A DNA stretch of 64,000 nt, taken from assembly GCF_963975745.1 (NCBI RefSeq), contig NZ_CAXBIB010000011.1:1-64000 (forward strand). Reading direction: 5' to 3'. Each line of letters begins with the position of its first letter. The stretch's first letter is position 1. The notes beneath the pieces are model-generated. The model was not told the origin of the DNA, searched no databases, and worked only from the letters and a program-made list of their open reading frames with translations. The translations under genes and the position numbers were made by a program. Shown in pieces: positions 15,348 to 24,559 of the stretch. This DNA is from Parvibaculum sp963975745 (GTDB taxonomy: Bacteria; Pseudomonadota; Alphaproteobacteria; Parvibaculales; Parvibaculaceae).

Positions 15348-15862
15348 AAACCTGGCCCATGTGGATTGCCGGCACGGTGGTTCTCGCCGCCGTCTTTCAT
15401 ATCCTGACCGTCTTCGCCCTGCCCTATGGCATCATGAACCGGGCGATGGCCGGTATTGCTGCACAGGCCGGTGGCGTCAACAAGGCGCTCTATCCCGAAC
15501 CGGCCACCGCGGCAACGCGCGGCATTGTCCGGCCGAGTCCCGACCTTCTCTACACGGCCTGCGTCTATGACGTTGCGGCAAGGCCGTTGCGCGTCACTGC
15601 GCCCGTGCCGGACACATACTGGTCGCTTTCGATGTTTGCCGCCAATACCGACAATTTCTTTGTCGTCAACGACCGGCAGGCGCCGACCGGCCGCATCGAG
15701 ATCGTCCTGGCAAACGACGAGACGACGACGGCCGGCGAAACGCCTGTCGTTGTCGCACCGAGCAGCCGCGGGATCATCCTTTTCCGCTCGCTGATCGCTT
15801 CGGACGAAGCCCGCCCCGCGATCGACGCCTTGCGGCAGCAGTCCAATTGCGAGCCGCTCTGA
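15344..15862 (+). CDS. DUF1254 protein (first copy)
   Basis: A 172-aa protein with an N-terminal transmembrane/signal helix and a DUF1254 domain: RGIVRPSPDLLYTACVYDVA, then YWSLSMFAANTDNFFVVND. I use the ATG at 15344 because it overlaps the TGA of the preceding DUF1214 gene as ATGA, the same junction as in the second pair. An ATG three codons upstream is possible. It is probably made together with DUF1214 as an envelope-associated partner pair. The paralogue at 59303-59845 shares the RPSPDL and ITDN/NTDN motifs. Confidence 0.8.
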   Translation: MKTWPMWIAGTVVLAAVFHILTVFALPYGIMNRAMAGIAAQAGGVNKALYPEPATAATRGIVRPSPDLLYTACVYDVAARPLRVTAPVPDTYWSLSMFAANTDNFFVVNDRQAPTGRIEIVLANDETTTAGETPVVVAPSSRGIILFRSLIASDEARPAIDALRQQSNCEPL

Positions 15863-15964
15863 ACCTCACATCGCCCTCATCCGCCCGGTAGCCCTCCGGG
15901 TTTGCCGCTGATAGCATTGCCGCCGCTGGCGCGATGTGCCGCGCGTCCCAAGGGGGAGGCCTCG

Positions 15965-17008
15965 ATGAACCGAAATCTGATCCTGGGCGCTGCGGCGGCA
16001 GCGGTCGCCGTTGCGATCGTTCTTGTGCTGACGCTGGGTTCGAGCAATCAGCCGGAAAACGGCCTCTCCCGGATCAGCTTCGCAACCGACTGGAAGGCCC
16101 AGGCCGAACATGGCGGCTTCTACCAGGCAATCGCCAATGGCTATTATGCCGAGGCCGGGCTCGACGTGACGCTGGTGCAGGGCGGTCCGGGCATCAACGT
16201 CCCCCAATTGCTGGCCGCGCATTCGGTCGATTTCGGCATCGGCTCCAACAATTTCATTCCGCTCAACATCGTCGCAGCCGGCGCCGGTGCAAAGGCCGTA
16301 ATGGCCACCTTCCAAAAGGATCCACAGGTCTTCATCACTCATCCGCGTGACGATGTAACGTCGGTTGCCGACCTGAAGGGCAAGCCGATCATGGTGTCGG
16401 ATGCGACGGTCAGCGCCTTCTGGCAGTGGCTGAAGGCCAAATACGGATTCGCGGACAGCCAGATTCGCAAATACACGTTCAATCTCGCGCCGTTCCTCAC
16501 CGATCCGCAGGCGATCCAGCAGGGTTATCTTTCGTCGGAGCCCTACATGATCCGCAAGGAGGGCGGCATCGAGCCCCAGGTCTTCCTGCTCTCCGACTAT
16601 GGCTATCCCGGCTATGCCGCATTCGTTCTGGCGGCTGACCGCACCATCGCCGAACGGCCCGAACTGGTGCAGGCCTTTGTCGATGCGAGCATCCGCGGCT
16701 GGGTGAGCTATCTCTACGGCGATCCGGCGCCCGGCAATGCGCTGATCAAGCGCGACAATCCCGACATGACCGACGATGTGATCGCCAATGCGATCGTCCT
16801 GATGAAACGATATGGCATCGTCGATTCCGGCGATACGCTGACGCTGGGCATCGGCGCCATGACCGAAGCCCGCTGGAAGGATTTCTATCTGACGATGGTG
16901 GGGGCCGGCGTCTACTCGGCCGATCTCGATGTTCACAGCGCCTATACGCTCGAATTCGTCAATCAGGGCGCGGGGCTTGAACTCAAGAAACAGCTGTCCG
17001 GCGAATAG
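15965..17008 (+). CDS. NMT1/THI5-like ABC transporter substrate-binding protein
   Basis: A 347-aa periplasmic binding protein with an N-terminal signal/anchor (LILGAAAAAVAVAIVLVLTL). The NMT1/SsuA-type fold begins FATDWKAQAEHGGFYQAIAN, with the typical GYYAEAGLDVTLVQGG segment. It is the first gene of a three-gene ABC importer with the ATPase and permease. The ATG at 15965 has an excellent site, GGGGGAGGCCTCG. Family members bind thiamine pyrimidine precursors, nitrate, taurine or alkylsulfonates. I see no TPP riboswitch upstream, so thiamine-precursor uptake is not supported and the substrate stays open. Confidence 0.88.
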   Translation: MNRNLILGAAAAAVAVAIVLVLTLGSSNQPENGLSRISFATDWKAQAEHGGFYQAIANGYYAEAGLDVTLVQGGPGINVPQLLAAHSVDFGIGSNNFIPLNIVAAGAGAKAVMATFQKDPQVFITHPRDDVTSVADLKGKPIMVSDATVSAFWQWLKAKYGFADSQIRKYTFNLAPFLTDPQAIQQGYLSSEPYMIRKEGGIEPQVFLLSDYGYPGYAAFVLAADRTIAERPELVQAFVDASIRGWVSYLYGDPAPGNALIKRDNPDMTDDVIANAIVLMKRYGIVDSGDTLTLGIGAMTEARWKDFYLTMVGAGVYSADLDVHSAYTLEFVNQGAGLELKKQLSGE

Positions 17009-17025
17009 GGGGCGGCCGCGCAGGC

Positions 17026-17805
17026 ATGAATTCGATCGACGCGCCGAAGCGCCCTCCCCTGCTCACGCTGTCCGGCGTCGCCAAGACATATGGCAGCGGT
17101 ACACTGGCACTCAGGGATGTCGACGCGGAAATCCGCCAGGGCGATTTCGTCTCTCTGGTCGGACCTTCGGGTTGCGGCAAGAGCACTTTGCTGCGGATCA
17201 TCGCGGGGCTCATTGCCCCGACGGCGGGCGGCATCCGCTGGGCGACGCCTGACGGCGCGCGACCGGCCGATATCGGCTTCGTCTTTCAGGATGCGACCTT
17301 GATGCCCTGGGCTTCGGTGCTCGACAATGTGCATCTGCCTTTGAAGCTGCGCGGCGTCGCGCGCGACAAGGCACGACCGCAACTGATGGATGCGCTGGAT
17401 CGCGTCGGCCTGGCCGATTTCGCCGGCGCTTTCCCGCGCGAGCTTTCGGGCGGCATGAAGATGCGCGTGTCGCTGGCGCGCGCGCTGGTGACCGCACCGC
17501 CCGTGCTGCTGATGGACGAACCCTTTGCGGCGCTCGACGAATTCACGCGCGAGAAGCTCGACGACGACCTGCTGGAACTCTGGCGCAGCCAGCGCTGGAC
17601 GGTGATCTTCGTGACGCACAGCATCTACGAGTCGGTCTATCTCTCGGAGCGCGTGCTGGTGATGGGCGCGCGGCCGGGGCGCGTGCTCGACGCGGTCGCC
17701 ATCGACGCGTCCCACCCGCGCGGACCGGCGTTTCGCCGTTCGCATGGCTATGTCGATCAATGTGCGACCGTCAGCGCGGCCCTGCGCGAGGGGGCCCTGC
17801 CATGA
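17026..17805 (+). CDS. ABC transporter ATPase (nitrate/sulfonate/taurine type)
   Basis: A 259-aa ATPase with Walker A GPSGCGKST (about residues 46-54), Q-loop VFQDATLMPW, signature LSGGMKMRVSLARAL, and Walker B VLLMDEPFAALDE. It has the SsuB/TauB subgroup appearance and energises the importer encoded with its neighbours. It starts 17 bp after the binding-protein gene and overlaps the permease gene by ATGA, so the three are one operon. It is on the cytoplasmic face of the membrane. Confidence 0.92.
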   Translation: MNSIDAPKRPPLLTLSGVAKTYGSGTLALRDVDAEIRQGDFVSLVGPSGCGKSTLLRIIAGLIAPTAGGIRWATPDGARPADIGFVFQDATLMPWASVLDNVHLPLKLRGVARDKARPQLMDALDRVGLADFAGAFPRELSGGMKMRVSLARALVTAPPVLLMDEPFAALDEFTREKLDDDLLELWRSQRWTVIFVTHSIYESVYLSERVLVMGARPGRVLDAVAIDASHPRGPAFRRSHGYVDQCATVSAALREGALP

Positions 17806-18608
17806 ACGGCGGAGAGACGGCGCTGGCGCACGCGATGCGTGTTGTCGTCCCGGTTCTGGTCGGCGTTGCGTTTCTCGCTGTCTGGGAAGCGATCGTCCAT
17901 TTCGGCGAAGTGCGGCCCTTTGTGCTGCCCGCACCCAGCGCCATCTGGGCCAGCCTCACGCTCAATTTCGGTTCGCTGATGGCATCGCTCTGGGTAACGC
18001 TGCGCGTGACGCTGATGGCATTCCTGCTCGCCGCCGCCGGCGGTATCGGCCTTGCCATTCTGTTTTCGCAAAGCCGGCGGATCGAGATGGCGCTCTTTCC
18101 CTATGCGGTGGCGCTGCAGGTGACGCCCGTGGTCGCCATCGCACCGCTCATCCTGATCTGGGTCGGCTATGACCGCATCGAGCTGGCGGTGCTGATCCTC
18201 GCCTGGATCGTCGCCTTCTTCCCGATCCTTTCCAACACGACGCTGGGGCTGCGCTCGGCCGATCACAATCTGCGCGATCTCTTCCGGCTCTATGGCGCCA
18301 GCCGCTGGCAGATCCTGACCGAGCTGCAACTGCCCTCGGCCCTGCCCTACATCCTGGCCGGCATGAAGATATCGGGCGGGCTGGCGCTGATCGGCGCCGT
18401 GGTCGCCGAGTTCGTTGCCGGCTCGGGCACCGGAACCGGGCTTGCCTGGCGCATCGTCGAGGCCGGCTACCGCCTCGACATCCCGCGCATGTTCGCTGCG
18501 CTGTTCCTGCTTTCGGGGCTTGGCATCGCAATCTTCTTCAGCCTGACCTGGCTCGAGCATCTGCTGCTGCGGCGCTGGCACGAAAGCGCTGTCCGCCGCG
18601 AGTTCTGA
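17802..18608 (+). CDS. ABC transporter permease (SsuC/TauC type)
   Basis: A 268-aa inner-membrane permease with six hydrophobic segments and the BPD-transport coupling loop (LFRLYGASRWQILTELQLPS, about residues 160-180). It forms the translocation path of the importer. The ATG at 17802 overlaps the ATPase stop. It is the last gene of the operon; a gap with an AT-rich operator-like region follows. Confidence 0.9.
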   Translation: MNGGETALAHAMRVVVPVLVGVAFLAVWEAIVHFGEVRPFVLPAPSAIWASLTLNFGSLMASLWVTLRVTLMAFLLAAAGGIGLAILFSQSRRIEMALFPYAVALQVTPVVAIAPLILIWVGYDRIELAVLILAWIVAFFPILSNTTLGLRSADHNLRDLFRLYGASRWQILTELQLPSALPYILAGMKISGGLALIGAVVAEFVAGSGTGTGLAWRIVEAGYRLDIPRMFAALFLLSGLGIAIFFSLTWLEHLLLRRWHESAVRREF

Positions 18609-18652
18609 GGCGTCCAGCCAAACTGGCCGATTTCCGCGCCGTACCGATAATT

Positions 18653-18680
18653 AACAAATATTTGTGTGAATAATATTGTT
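18653..18680. promoter_or_regulatory. AT-rich inverted repeat before the sulfite reductase operon
   Basis: Half-sites AACAAATATT (18653-18662) and AATATTGTT (18672-18680) are near-perfect inverted repeats 9 bp apart, in a sharply AT-rich patch. A TTGACG at 18692-18697 could be a -35 element, although its -10 partner is weak. The position, about 150 bp before the DUF2849 gene, suits a sulfur-responsive regulator. The regulator is not identifiable from sequence. Confidence 0.45.
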
Positions 18681-18824
18681 CTACACCTCTATTGACGATC
18701 TTTGGCAAAAAACCCATGTTACCCGGTAATTAGGACGGGCGCTGCGCGCCCGGCGGCCGACCTTGCATCGCGAGACAGGGAACGCCCCGGGCGATGCGCA
18801 TGCAGCCGCAAGGAGTGTCGCGAC

Positions 18825-19160
18825 ATGGCCCAGCACAGCCGCAAGGGCGCGCAGTTTCAGGCGCTGACCGCCAACCGTCTGGCCGACGGGATTGTCGTCT
18901 ATCTGACGGCGGCGGACGGCTGGTCGGAATCGCTGCAGGAGGCCGATGTGGCCGAGGGCAAGGAAGCGGGTGAAGCCCTGCTCGCCCGCGCCCAGGCCGC
19001 GGTCGACGGCAATATCGTGGTCGAACCCTATCTCTTCGAGGTGACCCGCGACGAAAGTGGCATTCGCGCGGCAAGCGTGCGTGAGACGATCCGGCAGGCG
19101 GGCCCGACCGTGCGCCTCGATCTCGGCAAGCAGGCGGAGCTGCCGGGCGTTCATCGCTGA
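18825..19160 (+). CDS. DUF2849 protein of the sulfite reductase operon
   Basis: A 111-aa cytoplasmic protein of the DUF2849 family, almost always encoded just before the nitrite/sulfite reductase-like gene in Alphaproteobacteria. The conserved start FQALTANRLADGIVVYLTAA and EPYLFEV are visible. The ATG at 18825 follows AAGGAGTGTCGCGAC. Its role is unknown; an accessory part in sulfite reduction is inferred from the constant linkage. Confidence 0.9.
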   Translation: MAQHSRKGAQFQALTANRLADGIVVYLTAADGWSESLQEADVAEGKEAGEALLARAQAAVDGNIVVEPYLFEVTRDESGIRAASVRETIRQAGPTVRLDLGKQAELPGVHR

Positions 19161-19193
19161 ACGCACGAACCCGCGAGAGACAAAGGCTTACAG

Positions 19194-20838
<1,645 letters not shown>

Positions 20839-20852
<14 letters not shown>

Positions 20853-21357
20853 GAACGGCAAGTTCGTCGCCGACGATTACACGACCGTCGCGGATGACGA
20901 CGCACTGCCGGCGGGTGCCGTCATTGTCAGCCTCGAACGCTGGCAGAAGGAACGCGGCGAGCTTGCGGCGCGCAACACGCCGCTTGGCGTGCGCCTGAAG
21001 AGCGGCCAGGAACCTTCCGCCATTGCCGATGATCTCGACAAGCTCGCGGTGGTGGCGCTCGAATTCCCGGTCTATCGCAACGGGCGCGCCTATTCCTATG
21101 CGCGGCTGCTGCGCGAGCGCCATGGCTACAAGGGGGAGCTGCGCGCGGTCGGCAATGTGCTGCGCGACCAGTTCCATTTCATGGTCCGCTGCGGCTTCGA
21201 TGCGCTTGAAGTTGCCGACAACATCACCCCGGAAATCTGGGCCGAAAGCGTCGGCGTGTTTTCGCTGTCCTATCAGCCGGCGACCGACGGTCGCGCGCCG
21301 GTCCTGTCGCTTCGCCAGCGGCTTGCGGCGCGGAGCGACGCCCGCCAGGCGGTCTGA
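20839..21357 (+). CDS. DUF934 protein of the sulfite reductase operon
   Basis: A 172-aa DUF934 protein, a constant partner of alphaproteobacterial sulfite reductase. The conserved middle reads EFPVYRNGRAYSYARLLRER and DQFHFMVRCGFDALEV. The ATG at 20839 lies 14 bp inside the end of the reductase gene, so translation is coupled. Function is unknown; an electron-transfer or assembly role is only inferred. A strong hairpin follows the stop. Confidence 0.9.
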
Positions 21358-21382
21358 CCCGTCCCCATCCGGCACAGACAAA

Positions 21383-21415
21383 AGCCCGGCACCCTTTTCA
21401 GGGGCCGGGCTCTCT
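21383..21415. terminator. hairpin terminator between DUF934 and phasin genes
   Basis: Arms AGCCCGG (21383-21389) and CCGGGCT (21405-21411) enclose an inner CCCTTTTCAGGG stem. A TCTCTT tract follows on the plus strand and an AAAA-side tract serves the minus strand. The position between two convergent genes suits a bidirectional terminator. Confidence 0.75.
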
Positions 21416-21459
21416 TACGCAACAATACGCGACAGCGAGAACTGCGGGTCTCGCGCGAA

Positions 21460-21837
21460 TTACGCGGCGCGGAGCTTTTCGAAAGCTTCGGTGAACTTCG
21501 TGGCGTAGGGGCTCACGGCCTCACGCACGGTCGACACGGTCAGCTCGTTGAGCTCGCGGGCGGCGTCGATGTTCCGCTTGATGGTTGCGCGAACGAGTTC
21601 GTTCTGCAGTTCCACCGCCGTCTTGATGCTGCCGGCCTTCAGGGCGGCGCGGGCGGTCTCGACCGACTCTTCGAAGTTGGTGCGGGCGAGCGTGACGATG
21701 ATGCCGGACGCCACTTCGATCGGGTTCCGGGCTTCGGCCTTCGGCGCAGCCTTGGCCGTCCGGGCCGTCGTCGTCTTCTTCGCACGCGGCTTGGCGGCGG
21801 TCTTGGCCTTCTTCGCTTTGGGGGTCGCTTCAGTCAT
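21460..21837 (-). CDS. phasin family protein (PHA granule-associated)
   Basis: A 125-aa protein. The first 37 residues are rich in Lys, Ala and Thr (TPKAKKAKTAAKPRAKKTTT). The phasin helix bundle follows (NPIEVASGIIVTLARTNFEE, ending in SPYATKFTEAFEKL). Phasins coat polyhydroxyalkanoate granules. The basic Ala/Lys tail could also bind DNA, as in PhaM-like or histone-like phasins. The ATG at 21837 follows AGGAGATGGAAATCAG. A palindrome 125-146 bp upstream may be its operator. PHA synthase genes are not in the window. Confidence 0.85.
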   Translation of the reverse strand: MTEATPKAKKAKTAAKPRAKKTTTARTAKAAPKAEARNPIEVASGIIVTLARTNFEESVETARAALKAGSIKTAVELQNELVRATIKRNIDAARELNELTVSTVREAVSPYATKFTEAFEKLRAA

Positions 21838-21961
21838 CTGATTTCCATCTCCTGTATCGCGTGGTCGCTCGCCTCACTGCGAGCGTTTCCCCGCACATAC
21901 CGGCGCGCCGGATTTGTGCGCTGCAACATGAGATAATTGACCCCTGTCCCTGCGTCAAGAT

Positions 21962-21983
21962 ATTTTGTGCATTGCACCAAAAT
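21962..21983. promoter_or_regulatory. inverted repeat upstream of the phasin gene
   Basis: ATTTTGTGCA and TGCACCAAAAT form a near-perfect inverted repeat around GTGCATTGCAC. Spaced TGC/GCA pairs of this kind are typical of PhaR, the PHA-responsive repressor of phasin genes. It is on the promoter side of the phasin gene and just past the end of the upstream oxidase gene, so the phasin is its likely target. Confidence 0.5.
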
Positions 21984-22007
21984 GGCGGTTGCGGTGCGCC
22001 AAATTAT

Positions 22008-23282
22008 TCAAAATCTGCTTATGGAAAAAGGACTTAGGGATAGTTGCGGCGCGCTGTCGCAGACCAGGTCGGCCAGCGCCGCGCCGCTGCCCGCCCCCAG
22101 CGTCCAGCCCAGCGTGCCATGACCGCTATTGATGAAAAGATTCGGAAAAGGCTCGAGACGGCCGATCACCGGGCTGCCATCCGGAGTCATCGGCCGCAGG
22201 CCGCACCAGAATTCGGCCGCACCGGCCCGTGGCGCGGCCTGTGGCAGCAGCCCGAGCAGTCCGTCGAGGACCGCATTGGCGCGGGCAGGCTCCAGCGTCA
22301 GATCGTAGCCGGCGACCTCCGCCTGCCCGGCCGCGCGCAGACGGTCGCCGAGGCGGCTGATCACGATCTTGCGCGCCTCGTCGGTGATGCTGACCTCGGG
22401 GGCATTGCCCTCCGGTGCCGGCACCGTCACCGAATAGCCCTTCACCGGATAGATCCAGCTGCGCAGGCCGAGCGGTTTCAGCAATGCCGCCGTGCCGGCG
22501 CCGGCGGCGACAACCACCGCATCCGCTTCGACCGGCCCCTGCGCGGTCGCCACGCCGCAGGCGCGGCCGCCGCGTACGATAATCTCCGCAACCGCGGCAC
22601 CGGTCAGCACGGTCACGCCCCGTGCCGCCGCAGCCGCGGCCAGCGCCTTCGAAAAGAGATGCGCATCGCCGCTGGCGTCGGACGGCGAATGGAGACCGCC
22701 GGCGATCTCGCCGCGCTGCAGTGCCGATGCCAGAGCCGGCTCGAGTTCGACACATTGGGCCGGCGTCAGCACCTGCTGTTCGATACCCAGCCGCGCCATG
22801 GTTTCGCTCTCGGCCGCCGCCTCGCGCAGCGCATGGCGCTCGCGGAAGATGCGCAGGATTCCCTTGTCCCGCCGGTCGAAGGCGAACCGCCGGCCGGCGG
22901 CGCGGAAGTCAGCCTCATAAGCGGCCATGCGCGCCCGCGTCAGCAAGGCCAGCTCGAGATTGGGCGGGATGCGCTCACGCCGCGCCGACGCCCGGCAGCG
23001 CATCAGAAAGCGCAGCAGCCAGCGCCATTGATCGGGATCCATTTTCGGCCGCAGGCGAAACGGCGCATCGTCGCGGCCGAGCCAGCGCAGGATCAGGCCG
23101 GGAATCTCGGGGCCTGCCCAGGGCGCGACCTCACAGGCCGATATCTGCCCGCCATTGGCAAAACTGGTGCCCAGACCCACCCCCTCGTGCGCCTCGATCA
23201 GCGTCACCCCGGCGCCGCGCAGCGCGAGTTCGTAGGCGGTTGCGACACCGACAATGCCGGCGCCGATGACGGCGACTTTCAC
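22008..23282 (-). CDS. dadA: D-amino acid dehydrogenase-like FAD oxidoreductase
   Basis: About 424 aa. The N-terminal FAD/NAD-binding motif is VAVIGAGIVGVATAYELALR, and the DadA family features GTSFANGGQIS, the late SWIYPVKGYSVTVP, and GLRPMTPDGSPVIG are present. It oxidises D-amino acids (or a related amine) to oxo acids and passes electrons to the respiratory chain. I prefer the GTG at 23282, after GGCAGG, giving MKVAVIGAG. A GTG six codons upstream is possible. No alanine racemase or Lrp gene is adjacent, so the substrate is inferred from the family only. Confidence 0.85.
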   Translation of the reverse strand: MKVAVIGAGIVGVATAYELALRGAGVTLIEAHEGVGLGTSFANGGQISACEVAPWAGPEIPGLILRWLGRDDAPFRLRPKMDPDQWRWLLRFLMRCRASARRERIPPNLELALLTRARMAAYEADFRAAGRRFAFDRRDKGILRIFRERHALREAAAESETMARLGIEQQVLTPAQCVELEPALASALQRGEIAGGLHSPSDASGDAHLFSKALAAAAAARGVTVLTGAAVAEIIVRGGRACGVATAQGPVEADAVVVAAGAGTAALLKPLGLRSWIYPVKGYSVTVPAPEGNAPEVSITDEARKIVISRLGDRLRAAGQAEVAGYDLTLEPARANAVLDGLLGLLPQAAPRAGAAEFWCGLRPMTPDGSPVIGRLEPFPNLFINSGHGTLGWTLGAGSGAALADLVCDSAPQLSLSPFSISRF

Positions 23283-23383
23283 GACGGACCTGCCTTGCAC
23301 ATGCCGGGTTCGAATTGGGCTCTACCGGTAGCAAAGCCGCGCCCTCTTGGCGACGACAAAGAGAGATGGCCGGACGGGTCGGC

Positions 23384-24538
23384 TCAGCCGCCGGCCGCGC
23401 CACGTGTTGCCGCGATGGCTTCAGGCATTGGGGGCACGGTCTCGACATAGATCGAGCGGCTCGGAAAGGCGAAGCCGGTTCCGGCTTCCTCCACGATCGT
23501 CTTGATCGTGGTCGCGAGTTCTTCCTTTACCTCCAGCCATTCGCTCCAGACGATCGTATGGGTGAAGCAATAGATCATGATGTCGATCGAAGAATCGCCA
23601 AAGGAGTCGATGCGCACCAGGCGTGCCGCCAGCGGCGGCTTCACGAAGGCGTCGTTGTTGGCAATGTAGTCCTCGATCCCGTCCCGGATGCGGCGCAACT
23701 GGTCGACCGTCGTGCGATATTCGACGCCGATCATCCATGAAATCCGGCGATAGGTCATCGCACTGAAATTGGTCACCGCATTGTCGGCCAGCTTCTGGTT
23801 CGGCACATGGACCGGCGCCTTGTCGAAGCGCCGTACCAGCGTCGAACGGAACCCGATCTTCTCGACGAACCCCTCGACCACGCCATCGACGAGAATCCAG
23901 TCGCCCATGCCGAAGCGCCGCTCGACCAGGACCGACACGCCGCCGATCAGGTTCTTGAACAGATCCTGCGCCCCCAGCGCGACCGCAACGCCGAACAGGC
24001 CGAGACCGGCAATGATCGGCGCCACCTGAATGCCCCATGTCTGCAGAATCGTCGCAGCGGCGACCAGCACCACCGCGGTCCGCGCGCCGGTGATCAGCCA
24101 ATCCGTGATCTCCGGCGTCAACAGTCTTTCGAGACGGCGAAAGCCCTCGCTCAGCGGCTTTATGCAATTGTAGAGAATCCAGAAGATCGCAACGACGATC
24201 AGCGAGCGATTGAAATTCTCGACAATGACCTCGAATCCGCCATCGAGTGCCAGATATTCGGTCGCGAAAAAGAAACCGAGCGCCAGAAAGAGGAAGCGCA
24301 TCGGATTGCGCACCGCGTCGCGCATATAGTTGTCGATATGGGTCTCGCTGCTTTCGACCCAGCGGTCGACCAGGCGCATGACGAAACGCGTGAAGAGGCC
24401 GCGCAGCACGTAGAAAAATCCGAATATGGCCAAAGCCACCAGAATGTTGCCGATGCTGATTCCGAGCACGCCGGTGTTCCAGACATCCGCGATCAACCGC
24501 CCGTAGTCGCCAAACCCTGCAATTACATCCTGCATCAT
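23384..24538 (-). CDS. MscS-family mechanosensitive channel
   Basis: A 384-aa inner-membrane protein. Four or five hydrophobic segments come first, then the pore-lining and beta-domain block (IIAGLGLFGVAVALGAQDLF, followed by GGVSVLVERRFGMGDWI) and an alpha/beta C-terminal domain. The gating segment GAQDLFKNLIGG is typical. It releases solutes under hypo-osmotic shock. It is larger than the minimal MscS because of extra N-terminal helices. It follows prfC by about 20 bp on the same strand, so the two may be cotranscribed. Confidence 0.9.
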   Translation of the reverse strand: MMQDVIAGFGDYGRLIADVWNTGVLGISIGNILVALAIFGFFYVLRGLFTRFVMRLVDRWVESSETHIDNYMRDAVRNPMRFLFLALGFFFATEYLALDGGFEVIVENFNRSLIVVAIFWILYNCIKPLSEGFRRLERLLTPEITDWLITGARTAVVLVAAATILQTWGIQVAPIIAGLGLFGVAVALGAQDLFKNLIGGVSVLVERRFGMGDWILVDGVVEGFVEKIGFRSTLVRRFDKAPVHVPNQKLADNAVTNFSAMTYRRISWMIGVEYRTTVDQLRRIRDGIEDYIANNDAFVKPPLAARLVRIDSFGDSSIDIMIYCFTHTIVWSEWLEVKEELATTIKTIVEEAGTGFAFPSRSIYVETVPPMPEAIAATRGAAGG

Positions 24539-24559
24539 TCGTCCCGCCGGAATTCGCCG

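Noticed and set aside
15863..15964. TPP riboswitch before the NMT1/THI5-like importer
   Set aside because: The conserved CTGAGA and the ACCTGATCTGG-type segments are absent from the roughly 100-bp leader, so thiamine control is not supported.
23290..23320. Possible tRNA T-loop (GGGTTCGAA) near 23306
   Set aside because: No acceptor stem, anticodon arm or CCA partner can be drawn around it; it is in an ordinary gap between dadA and mscS.
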